Assembly: GCA_003250175.1 (NCBI GenBank)
Contig: QKHD01000084.1
Location: 1 to 20,258 of the forward strand
Reading direction: 5' to 3'
From: Helicobacteraceae bacterium
GTDB lineage: Bacteria > Campylobacterota > Campylobacteria > Campylobacterales > SZUA-545
DNA: 20,258 nucleotides
The stretch's first letter is position 1, and every line of letters starts with the position of its first letter. The notes beneath the pieces were generated by a model. It saw only the letters and a program-made list of their open reading frames with translations. It did not search any database and was not told the DNA's origin. A program made the position numbers and the translations under genes. Shown here piece by piece: positions 13,063 to 20,005 of this stretch.

Positions 13063-13487
13063 TCCGGAGATTGCATCAGGCCAGCACCCGTCTGGCTTTG
13101 GGTCTGATCATGACCTTTATGGGTGCGACGATTCTGGTGGAGCTTCTCGGCTATCCGGAGGAGATCGCGAGAATCAAACAGCTGATCTGGTACGGAGTCT
13201 TTCTGCTCGTTCCCGCCATGGCGGCGGCGGGCATCTCCGGAGCGCTGCTGGCCAAAGGGCGCGAGCACGCCTTGATCCGGAGCAAGCGGCGGCGCATGCC
13301 GATTATTGCGTTAAACGGTCTGCTGGTGCTGGTTCCCTGCGCCTATATCTTGGCCGATCTCTCCGCCTCCGGAGCGTACGGCGCACGCTTTTATACGGTG
13401 CAGGGCGTGGAGCTTTTGGCCGGGGGTGTGAACCTGCTGCTCATGCTCCGGAGCTACCGGGAAGGAAAGGGGATAAAATTTCTCTAA
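13059..13487 (+). CDS. Small four-helix inner-membrane protein, partner of YceI
   Basis: This 142-residue protein has four predicted membrane helices (about 12-30, 42-65, 80-100, 112-130) and a very basic cytoplasmic loop (KGREHALIRSKRRR). I do not recognise a family. It lacks the spaced histidines of cytochrome b561, which would be the usual YceI partner. Its start overlaps the YceI stop by 4 nt, so the products are made together. The gene contains six copies of the palindrome TCCGGA in about 390 bases, two in each reading frame, by far the densest cluster in the window. No terminator is visible after its stop. Confidence 0.75.
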   Translation: MIRRLHQASTRLALGLIMTFMGATILVELLGYPEEIARIKQLIWYGVFLLVPAMAAAGISGALLAKGREHALIRSKRRRMPIIALNGLLVLVPCAYILADLSASGAYGARFYTVQGVELLAGGVNLLLMLRSYREGKGIKFL

Positions 13488-13509
13488 TTTAAGTTTGAAT
13501 TAAGTTACA

Positions 13510-13545
13510 GAGTAATAGGATTACCGGATACGAATCAGATTACTC
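13510..13545 (+). promoter_or_regulatory. Candidate operator of the TetR regulator (nested dyads)
   Basis: Two inverted repeats are nested here: GTAAT-AGG-ATTAC (13512-13524) and GAGTAAT...ATTACTC (13510-13516 with 13539-13545). They lie 18-54 bases upstream of the tetR ATG, after a TTGAAT (13495-13500) that may be the -35. TetR repressors typically bind dyads of this kind over their own promoter, controlling the whole efflux/Mla operon. The exact -10 is unclear. Confidence 0.5.
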
Positions 13546-13563
13546 ACGGAGATTTTACGCCTT

Positions 13564-14145
13564 ATGAAAGACGAAATCGCAAACCTCAAGCGCAGCCATA
13601 TCCTTGAAGTGGCCGGACGCCACTTTACGGAGACCGGCTACGACGCCACCCAGATTTCCGCCATCGCCAAGGAGGCGGAGGTCTCCATCGGAACGATCTA
13701 CGGTTTTTTCGAAAATAAAGAGGGGCTTTTCAGCGAGTTTATCAATGCAGAGATGGAGCGGATTTTTCGCGAATTGCAAGAAGAACTGGCCACCATTTCC
13801 GAACCCATAGAAAAGCTCCGGGCCATGGCACGGAAAAAATTCGAGTACATGACCCGAAGAACCAACAACATCCGGGAGATGCTCAACAAAAACCCCATGT
13901 TCCTGGTACAGGCATCGGTGGCAAAAAACTGCCCCATGGAACATATCTACATTTTGATCGCGTCGGTCTTGGAAGAACTCAACCAAACCGTACCGCTGAA
14001 AAACAACGACTTTATCCAGATGGCCTATAACTTCAAGGCCCTGGGAAATGGCTATATCGAACGCTGGGCCACGGATGAACGCTACGAGTTCCGGGACAAA
14101 GCCGACGAAGTGGTCGACTTTTTTATTGATGGGATCAAACGATGA
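13564..14145 (+). CDS. TetR/AcrR-family transcriptional regulator
   Basis: This 193-residue protein has the N-terminal TetR helix-turn-helix (about 8-55): HILEVAGRHFTETGYDATQI, AIAKEAEVSIGTIYGFFENK, EGLFSEFI. The family's GTIYxxFxNKExL signature is intact. The C-terminal ligand-binding half is all-helical and typical in length, with no assignable ligand. The ATG has a GGAG ribosome site about 12 nt away, longer than usual; no better start is visible. The gene overlaps the TolC-type gene by 4 nt (ATGA), so the repressor is made on the same message as the pump it presumably controls. AcrR/CmeR-type regulators of RND pumps bind bile acids, dyes or lipids; its inducer is unknown. Confidence 0.92.
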   Translation: MKDEIANLKRSHILEVAGRHFTETGYDATQISAIAKEAEVSIGTIYGFFENKEGLFSEFINAEMERIFRELQEELATISEPIEKLRAMARKKFEYMTRRTNNIREMLNKNPMFLVQASVAKNCPMEHIYILIASVLEELNQTVPLKNNDFIQMAYNFKALGNGYIERWATDERYEFRDKADEVVDFFIDGIKR

Positions 14146-15386
14146 AAACAAAAGCAGCAATCATCCTTTTGGCCGCGCTCATGCCGTCGGTGCTGTTTGG
14201 CGTCGACCTCAAAACCCTGCTCGAAGCCGGGGAGCGTTCCGACATGGCCAAGAGCTACGACTACGAAGCCGAATCGGCCCAGAGTGCGCTGAGCGCCGTC
14301 AAGCGGGCCTACCTGCCGAAAGTCACGGCCAGCTATTCGCAGCAGACGGTGGACGAGACCAGCGCCTTCCAGGCGGAGACCACCACCGTGGGCAACCTGA
14401 CCGCTTCCTTGGTGCTTTTTGACGGCTTTAAACGCGAAAACATGCTGGATGAGAAAGAGGCGGCCTACGAGGCGGCCAAACTCTCCAGCGAGCACTTTAA
14501 AAACTCCCAGGCCCTCGATATCGCCAAGCTCTACTACAGCTGCCGAAACCTCCAGGAAGATATGAAATCCAAGGAGCAAAAGGGGCTGCAGCTCGAAGCC
14601 GAGGTCAAGCGGCTGGAGCGCTTTTTGGAAGCAGGCAGCGTCTCCGAAGATCGCCTGGAGCGTATGAAGGCCTCCAAGGCGATGAACGATTACGAGCTGC
14701 ACATGCTCAAGCTCTCCTACGACCGCTCCGTGTCCAACCTGGAGACCATCGCCGGCATGACCATCGACACCCTGGAACCCTCCCGTTTTGCGGAGCCGGC
14801 TCCGGCGGACTTTGTGGAGCGCAAGGACCTCAAGGCCATGGAGCAGAACATCCTCTCCATGGATTACAAGGCCCGCCAGTCCCACGGCGACTACCTGCCC
14901 AAGCTCTTCGTCGAAGACAGCTACAGCACCTATGACTATCAAAACCTGGACACCATGGGCTTCCCCGTGGAGATGATGGATGCCCAGAACAAGATCACCG
15001 TGGGGCTTAGCATGACACTCTTTGACTTCTTTGCCAAATCCAAAGAAAAAGAGGCGGTGATGCTCCAGAAGAAAAAGCTGGAAAGCCAGTACACCTACCA
15101 AAAGACCAAAGCCGCCCGCGACCTGCTTTTGGCGGGCGAGTCGCTTAAAACCGCCAAGAGCAGCATCCAGGCGGCCAAGGCGCGCAAGACGGCGGCGGAC
15201 CGGACCTTTGCCTTTATCCAGAAAAAGTACCAGGCCAACGTCGTGGACAACGTCACCTACCTCGACGCCCTCAGCGACAAATACGAGGCCCAGGCCATGT
15301 ATGACCAGTCACTGAACAATTACGAATACGAAAAAGCAGCCTACTATTACTACGCAGCCAAAGAGATCAAGGAGTTTGTACAATGA
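14142..15386 (+). CDS. TolC-family outer-membrane efflux channel
   Basis: This 414-residue protein has a signal peptide (MKTKAAIILLAALMPSVLFG) and two repeats of the outer-membrane efflux protein fold. The first repeat runs from VDLKTLLEAGERSD through long coiled-coil helices (SAQSALSAVKRAYLPKVTAS; then LKLSYDRSVSNLETIAG). The second repeats the pattern KARQSHGDYLPKLFVEDSY ... TVGLSMTLFDFFAKSKEKEA ... TYLDALSDKYEAQAMYDQSL. AYLPKVTAS and DYLPKLFVE are the paired family motifs at the equivalent positions of each half. It lacks an N-terminal lipobox. It would form the trimeric outer-membrane exit of the tripartite pump encoded downstream. It overlaps tetR before it and the adaptor gene after it by 4 nt each. 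Confidence 0.93.
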   Translation: MKTKAAIILLAALMPSVLFGVDLKTLLEAGERSDMAKSYDYEAESAQSALSAVKRAYLPKVTASYSQQTVDETSAFQAETTTVGNLTASLVLFDGFKRENMLDEKEAAYEAAKLSSEHFKNSQALDIAKLYYSCRNLQEDMKSKEQKGLQLEAEVKRLERFLEAGSVSEDRLERMKASKAMNDYELHMLKLSYDRSVSNLETIAGMTIDTLEPSRFAEPAPADFVERKDLKAMEQNILSMDYKARQSHGDYLPKLFVEDSYSTYDYQNLDTMGFPVEMMDAQNKITVGLSMTLFDFFAKSKEKEAVMLQKKKLESQYTYQKTKAARDLLLAGESLKTAKSSIQAAKARKTAADRTFAFIQKKYQANVVDNVTYLDALSDKYEAQAMYDQSLNNYEYEKAAYYYYAAKEIKEFVQ

Positions 15387-16135
15387 AAATGAAAATGCTG
15401 GCCCTTGCGGCCCTGACGGTATCGGTTCTGAGCGGTTCTCAAGAGCGGGTCTACGCGACCTTTGACGTGGAAGCCAACCAGGAGGCGAGTCTTGCCCTGA
15501 CCCAGTCGGGCATTGTGGGCGAGATCAAGGCCGACGTGGGTGACACGGTCAAGGCCGGCGATGTGCTGCTGGTGCTGGAAAACTCCCAGGAAAAGGCCGC
15601 CGTGGCCCAGGCGAGTGCGGACTACCAAGCCGCCAAGATCGGCATGGAGCACGCGCGCCGCGTCTTCGCCCGCTACACCAAGATCAAAGATGTCATCGAC
15701 AAAGACCAGTACGAAAAATACCTCTACGACAAAGAGACCGCCGAAGCCAACTTCCAGCGCGCCGAAGCGGCCCTGCACATCAGCAAGATTCTGCTGGAAA
15801 AAACCTACCTCAAGGCCCCCTTTGACGGCACCGTCTCCGGACGCTTCGTCGAAGTGGGCGACGGGGTGAGCGGCGTGCAGCTGACGACGCTGATGGATTT
15901 TATCAGCAGCGGCAAGCGCAAGATGGTGCTGAAATTCGACGCCAAACACTGGAAAACGGTCGCCGTGGGCGACGCCTTTACCTACCGCGTGGACGGGGTC
16001 GAGGGCGAGTTTAAGGGCGAGATCGCCAAGATCTACCCCGTTTCCGATAAAAAGAGCCGCAACGTCAAGGCGGAAGTCTACACCGAAGGGCTCCTTCCGG
16101 GTCTCTTTGGCGACGGATACATCGAGGTAAAATAA
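15383..16135 (+). CDS. Periplasmic adaptor (membrane fusion protein) of an RND efflux system, short form
   Basis: This 250-residue protein has a signal peptide (MKMKMLALAALTVSVLSG). It then carries the first half of a lipoyl/biotinyl-like domain (SGIVGEIKADVGDTVKAGDVLLVLEN), an alpha-hairpin (about 70-140; KAAVAQASADYQAAKIGMEH ... NFQRAEAALHISKILLE) and the second lipoyl half (TYLKAPFDGTVSGRFVEVGD). A beta-barrel domain (KMVLKFDAKHW, VAVGDAFTYRVDG) ends the protein. Typical RND adaptors are 350-400 residues; this one lacks most of the membrane-proximal domain, a known short form in Campylobacterota-type systems. It links the RND pump to the TolC-type channel. It overlaps the channel gene by 4 nt and precedes the pump gene by 1 nt. 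Confidence 0.92.
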   Translation: MKMKMLALAALTVSVLSGSQERVYATFDVEANQEASLALTQSGIVGEIKADVGDTVKAGDVLLVLENSQEKAAVAQASADYQAAKIGMEHARRVFARYTKIKDVIDKDQYEKYLYDKETAEANFQRAEAALHISKILLEKTYLKAPFDGTVSGRFVEVGDGVSGVQLTTLMDFISSGKRKMVLKFDAKHWKTVAVGDAFTYRVDGVEGEFKGEIAKIYPVSDKKSRNVKAEVYTEGLLPGLFGDGYIEVK

Positions 16136-16136
16136 T

Positions 16137-19100
16137 ATGTACAAATTTGCCATCAACCGCCCCATCACGACCCTGATGGGGGTGGTGACCCTGCTGCTTT
16201 TCGGGATGATGAGTTTCAAAAGCATGCCGGTGGGGCTCTTTCCCAATGTCGACCTGCCCATGGTCACCATCAACACCGCCTACTACGGCGCCGATCCGGA
16301 GACGGTGGAGAGTAAGGTTACGGACGTCATCGAAGAGGCGGTCTCTTCCATCGACGGCATCGACAAACTGATCTCCACCTCCAGCCAGGGGATGAGTACG
16401 GTCATCGTCCAGTTTTATATGGAGCGCCCCATCGACGAGGCGGCCAACGACGTGCGGGACAAGGTCTCCGCCGCCATGCTGCCCAGCGACGTGGAAAAAC
16501 CCCTTGTCAGCAAGCTCGACGTCGGCGGGGCCGCGGTACTGGGGCTCTTTGTCGCTTCGGAAACCAAGGCGCCGGGTGAATTGATGATGCTGGTGGACGA
16601 GCGGATCAAGCCCCGCATCCAGCGGATTCCGGGCGTGGGAAGTATCAACGTCGTGGGCTACCGCGACCGCCAGATCAAGATCTACCCCGACCCGTTTATG
16701 ATGAACAAATACGGCCTCTCCATCCAGGAGCTCAACAACATCATCATGCGGGAAAACCTGAAAAAAAGCGGCGGGAAGCTGATCGGGACGGAGCGGGAGC
16801 TGCTCGTTAAAACCGAGGGCGACGCCAAGACTCTGGACGAGCTGCAAAACATCAAGATCATGGACGGGGTGCGCCTCAAAGATGTCGCCCGGGTCGTGGA
16901 CGACCTGGAGGATGAGACCAGCTACAGCTCCCTAAACGGCACCAAAGGGGTGCTGCTGGAGATTCAGAAGATCTCCGGAGAGAACACCGTGGATATTATC
17001 CGCGGCGTCAAAGAGGTGATGCCCCAGCTGCAAAAGGCGGTGGGCTCCGAAGTGACCCTGCAGCCGCTCAATGACACCTCGGACTTTATCCTTGCCTCTC
17101 TCGCGCAGGTGGAGTTTGACCTTGTCTACGGTTCGCTGCTGGCGATCTTTATCGTCTTTATGTTCCTGCGCAACGTGACGGCGACCATCGTTGCCTCCGT
17201 GGCGATCCCGACCTCCATCATCGGAACCTTCTTTATGATGGATGCTTTTGGATATGACCTGAACAAAATGACCCTCATCGGTCTGACCCTGGCCATCGGG
17301 ATCTTTATCGACGACGCCATCGTCGTCATCGAAAACATCTACAAAAAGCTCGAATCGGGCATGGAGAACTTCGAAGCGGCCTTTTACGGGATCAAAGAGA
17401 TCGCCTTCTCCGTTATGGCGATCTCCTCCATGCTGCTGGCGGTCTTTATTCCCGTCGCCTTCATGGGCGGCATCGTGGGACAGTTTTTTAACTCCTTTGC
17501 CGTGACCGTGGCCAGCGGGGTTGTTATCTCCTATCTGGTGGCGGTGATGTTTATCCCCGCCGTGGCGGCGCGGGTGCTGAAAAAGGGCGAGAGCAAGTTT
17601 TACCACATGAGCGAGCCGATCTTTGCCAAGATCGACGCCACCTACGTCAAAATCCTCAGCCTCGCCGTCAAGCACCGGATCAAGACCCTGGTCATTACCT
17701 TTATGGTGCTGTTCGGCTCCTTTTCATTAGCCGGCGGCATCGGGATGGACTTCGTCCCCAAAGAGGATAAGAGCGAGTTCGAGATCAACATCAAAGGCCC
17801 CGTGGGCATTTCCCTCGAAGAGATGCGCCAAAAGACGGAGCGCATCGTCCAGACCCTGCAGGAAGACAGCCTGGTGGAGTATGTGAACAACAAGATCGCC
17901 TACAACACCGCCAAGGATATCCACAAGGCGCGGATCTACGTCAAGATCAAGGACGCCAAGCAGCGCAAGGAGAAACAGGCCGAGGTGATCGACCGTTTCC
18001 GTAAGCAGCTCGAAGGGGCCGAAGGGCTCTTCCTGACCGTCTCCGATATTCCCAACATCCGGGGCGGGGGCGACAGCGAACCCTTTCAGCTGATCTTGCA
18101 GGGGTATGATCTGAAGGTGCTCGAAGAGAGTGCGCAAAAGGTTAAGGCGATGCTGGCGGAAAAACCGGGCATCGTGGGGATCGACACCAACTACGAAGCG
18201 GGCAAGCCGGAGCTGAAAATCGAAATCCTCCGGGCCAACGCGGCCAAGGCCGGAGTCAGCGTCAAGGACATCGCCGATGCGATCAATACGGCGCTCTCCT
18301 CCGACATGGCCATCAGCCAGTTTGAACAAAACGGCCGCCAGTACGACATTACGCTCCGTCTGGGGGATAATTTCCGCGAGAAGATCGACGACCTCAAGCG
18401 CCTCAAACTCAAAACCGCCTCCGGAGAGTACGTCTATATGGAAGGTCTGGTGAAGTTTGACGCAGGGATGGGGCCGTCCTCCATCTTCCGTCTTGACCGG
18501 ATGCGTCAGGTGACCGTCCTGGCCAACCTCTCCGGAATCCCCCTGGGGGATGCGGTGGCCCACACGGAAGCCCACATCGCCGAGCTGCTGCCTTCGGATG
18601 TAGCCTACCGTTTCAGCGGGATGGCGGAGGAGATGAAAAAGTCCAACAAGGCCTTCGGCGTGGCGCTGGGCCTGGCCTTTTTGCTCATCTACCTCATTCT
18701 GGCGTCGCTCTATGAATCGGTGATCCAGTCCTTTATCATCATGATGGCGCTGCCCATGAGCTTTATCGGGGTGCTCATCGCCCTCTTTACGACGGGGATG
18801 AGTTTCAGCCTTTTTGCCATGATCGGGATCATCCTGCTCATGGGTATGGTCGGTAAAAACGGGGTACTTTTGGTAGACTTTGCCAACCAGGAGATTGCCC
18901 GAGGCAGTGCGGTGGACGATGCCATCGTCAAGGCGGGCGAAAAACGTTTGCGGCCGATTCTCATGACCACCTTCGCGATGGTCTTTGCGATGCTGCCGCT
19001 GGCGCTCTCCTCCGGATACGGCAGCGAGAGCAACGCCCCCATGGCAACGGCCGTGATCGGGGGACTTGTCTCCTCCATGCTGCTGACGCTGCTGGTGGTT

Positions 19101-19172
19101 CCGGCGATCTATAAACTGCTCTCTCCGGTGGATCGCTGGATGAAAAAATATTACGAACGCACGATGGATTAA
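16137..19172 (+). CDS. RND-family (AcrB/HAE1-type) inner-membrane efflux pump
   Basis: This 1011-residue protein is full length for the family. TM1 is at the N-terminus (INRPITTLMGVVTLLLFGMM), followed by the PN1/PN2 porter domain (LPMVTINTAYYGADPETVES; RIPGVGSINVVGYRDRQIKI). TM2-TM6 follow, with the TM4 proton-relay motif GIFIDDAIVVIEN (Asp392 and Asp393). After the central loop comes the second porter half (PFQLILQGYD, GVSVKDIADAINTALSSDMA) and TM8-TM12, with GMVGKNGVLLVDFANQEIA carrying the relay lysine. All residues for proton-coupled transport are present. Substrates are not readable from sequence. HAE1-type pumps export drugs, bile salts or lipids. The Mla genes directly downstream suggest a lipid-related role. 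Confidence 0.94.
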   Translation: MYKFAINRPITTLMGVVTLLLFGMMSFKSMPVGLFPNVDLPMVTINTAYYGADPETVESKVTDVIEEAVSSIDGIDKLISTSSQGMSTVIVQFYMERPIDEAANDVRDKVSAAMLPSDVEKPLVSKLDVGGAAVLGLFVASETKAPGELMMLVDERIKPRIQRIPGVGSINVVGYRDRQIKIYPDPFMMNKYGLSIQELNNIIMRENLKKSGGKLIGTERELLVKTEGDAKTLDELQNIKIMDGVRLKDVARVVDDLEDETSYSSLNGTKGVLLEIQKISGENTVDIIRGVKEVMPQLQKAVGSEVTLQPLNDTSDFILASLAQVEFDLVYGSLLAIFIVFMFLRNVTATIVASVAIPTSIIGTFFMMDAFGYDLNKMTLIGLTLAIGIFIDDAIVVIENIYKKLESGMENFEAAFYGIKEIAFSVMAISSMLLAVFIPVAFMGGIVGQFFNSFAVTVASGVVISYLVAVMFIPAVAARVLKKGESKFYHMSEPIFAKIDATYVKILSLAVKHRIKTLVITFMVLFGSFSLAGGIGMDFVPKEDKSEFEINIKGPVGISLEEMRQKTERIVQTLQEDSLVEYVNNKIAYNTAKDIHKARIYVKIKDAKQRKEKQAEVIDRFRKQLEGAEGLFLTVSDIPNIRGGGDSEPFQLILQGYDLKVLEESAQKVKAMLAEKPGIVGIDTNYEAGKPELKIEILRANAAKAGVSVKDIADAINTALSSDMAISQFEQNGRQYDITLRLGDNFREKIDDLKRLKLKTASGEYVYMEGLVKFDAGMGPSSIFRLDRMRQVTVLANLSGIPLGDAVAHTEAHIAELLPSDVAYRFSGMAEEMKKSNKAFGVALGLAFLLIYLILASLYESVIQSFIIMMALPMSFIGVLIALFTTGMSFSLFAMIGIILLMGMVGKNGVLLVDFANQEIARGSAVDDAIVKAGEKRLRPILMTTFAMVFAMLPLALSSGYGSESNAPMATAVIGGLVSSMLLTLLVVPAIYKLLSPVDRWMKKYYERTMD

Positions 19173-19186
19173 ATAGGATAGCGCGG

Positions 19187-20002
19187 ATGAAACGGATACA
19201 CAACTGGGCGGCCCTTTTGGGCCTGCTTCTGGTACTGGGCGGGTGCGCGGGCAAAACCGAGCCCGCACCCGCCGCCGAAACAACGGCGCCGGCCCCCCAG
19301 GCGGCAGTGCAAACTGAAGAGGCCGCCGACGAGTTCGACGACTTCGAGGCGGAGTTCCAGGCCCAGGAGATCAAGGATGAGTCCGACCCGCTCAGCGGGT
19401 ACAACCGGGCCATGACCAGTTTTAACGACGCCTTCTACACCCACGTGCTCTTTCCCGTGGGGCGGGGCTACCGCTATGTGGTTCCGGAGGACGGCCGGGT
19501 TGCGATCAGCAACTTTTTTAACAACCTGACCTTTCCTCTGCGTTTTGTCAACAACCTGTTGCAACTGAAGTTTAAAAACACCCTGGAGGAGACGGGCCGG
19601 TTTGTGATCAACACCACCATCGGCCTGCTCGGCTTTTTTGACCCGGCGAAGTCCTGGTTCGGCCTGGAGGCCCACGACGAGGATTTCGGCCAGACCCTGG
19701 GCTACTGGGGCGTGGGGGCGGGGCCTCATATCGTACTGCCGCTCTTGGGGCCGTCGAACCTGCGCGACACCCTCTCCATGGCAGGCGACTGGGAGGTCGA
19801 CCCCCTGGTGTATAATAAAGACCGCTTCTACAACGCGGTAAATTCGGAAGAGCAGGGCTGGGTGGTCAAGTCCTTTGACTACCTCAACGACGGCTCCTTT
19901 AACATCGAAGCCTACGAGAGCCTGAAAAAAGACGCGGTGGACCTCTACCCCTTCTTTAAAAACATTTACGAACAATCCAGAAAAAAGAAAATCGAGGAGT
20001 AG
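19187..20002 (+). CDS. mlaA: MlaA (VacJ) outer-membrane phospholipid-removal lipoprotein
   Basis: This 271-residue lipoprotein has a signal peptide with lipobox LVLGGC (lipidated Cys20), then a Pro/Ala/Glu-rich linker (about 21-60), then the MlaA domain: DPLSGYNRAMTSFNDAFYT, NFFNNLTFPLRFVNNLLQ, RFVINTTIGLLGFFDPA, and DFGQTLGYWGVGAGPHIVLP with LLGPSNLRDT. These are the family signature blocks in order. MlaA forms a ring in the outer membrane that removes misplaced phospholipids from the outer leaflet and passes them to MlaC. The acidic linker is longer than in E. coli MlaA. The gene begins 14 nt after the RND pump and only 3 nt before mlaC, so these are one transcript. Confidence 0.95.
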   Translation: MKRIHNWAALLGLLLVLGGCAGKTEPAPAAETTAPAPQAAVQTEEAADEFDDFEAEFQAQEIKDESDPLSGYNRAMTSFNDAFYTHVLFPVGRGYRYVVPEDGRVAISNFFNNLTFPLRFVNNLLQLKFKNTLEETGRFVINTTIGLLGFFDPAKSWFGLEAHDEDFGQTLGYWGVGAGPHIVLPLLGPSNLRDTLSMAGDWEVDPLVYNKDRFYNAVNSEEQGWVVKSFDYLNDGSFNIEAYESLKKDAVDLYPFFKNIYEQSRKKKIEE

Positions 20003-20005
20003 TGT

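Larger units (their letters stand above)
150..19488. repeat. Dispersed palindrome TCCGGA (often CTCCGGAG), 44 copies
   Basis: By manual scan TCCGGA begins at 44 places, for example 150, 247, 831, 1254, 1290, 1379, 1478, 1544, 1577, 3149, 3235, 3707, 4323, 5741, 6703, 6718, 7013, 9596, 10538, 13064, 13154, 13236, 13276, 13368, 13447, 16974, 18420, 18531, 19011 and 19483. At about 58% GC roughly 6 are expected. Related words ending CCGGA with A, C or G in first place are each seen fewer than ten times. The flanks favour C before (26/44) and G after (24/44), giving 11 CTCCGGAG octamers where about 0.5 are expected. Copies lie mostly inside genes on both strands, with one in the AT-rich TonB-operon control region (9596). 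Confidence 0.85.

Noticed and set aside
17727..19283. A 518-codon open frame on the minus strand, opposite the RND pump
   Set aside because: Shadow frame rich in His/Arg/Gln/Asp with no family features; the pump on the other strand has all its motifs.
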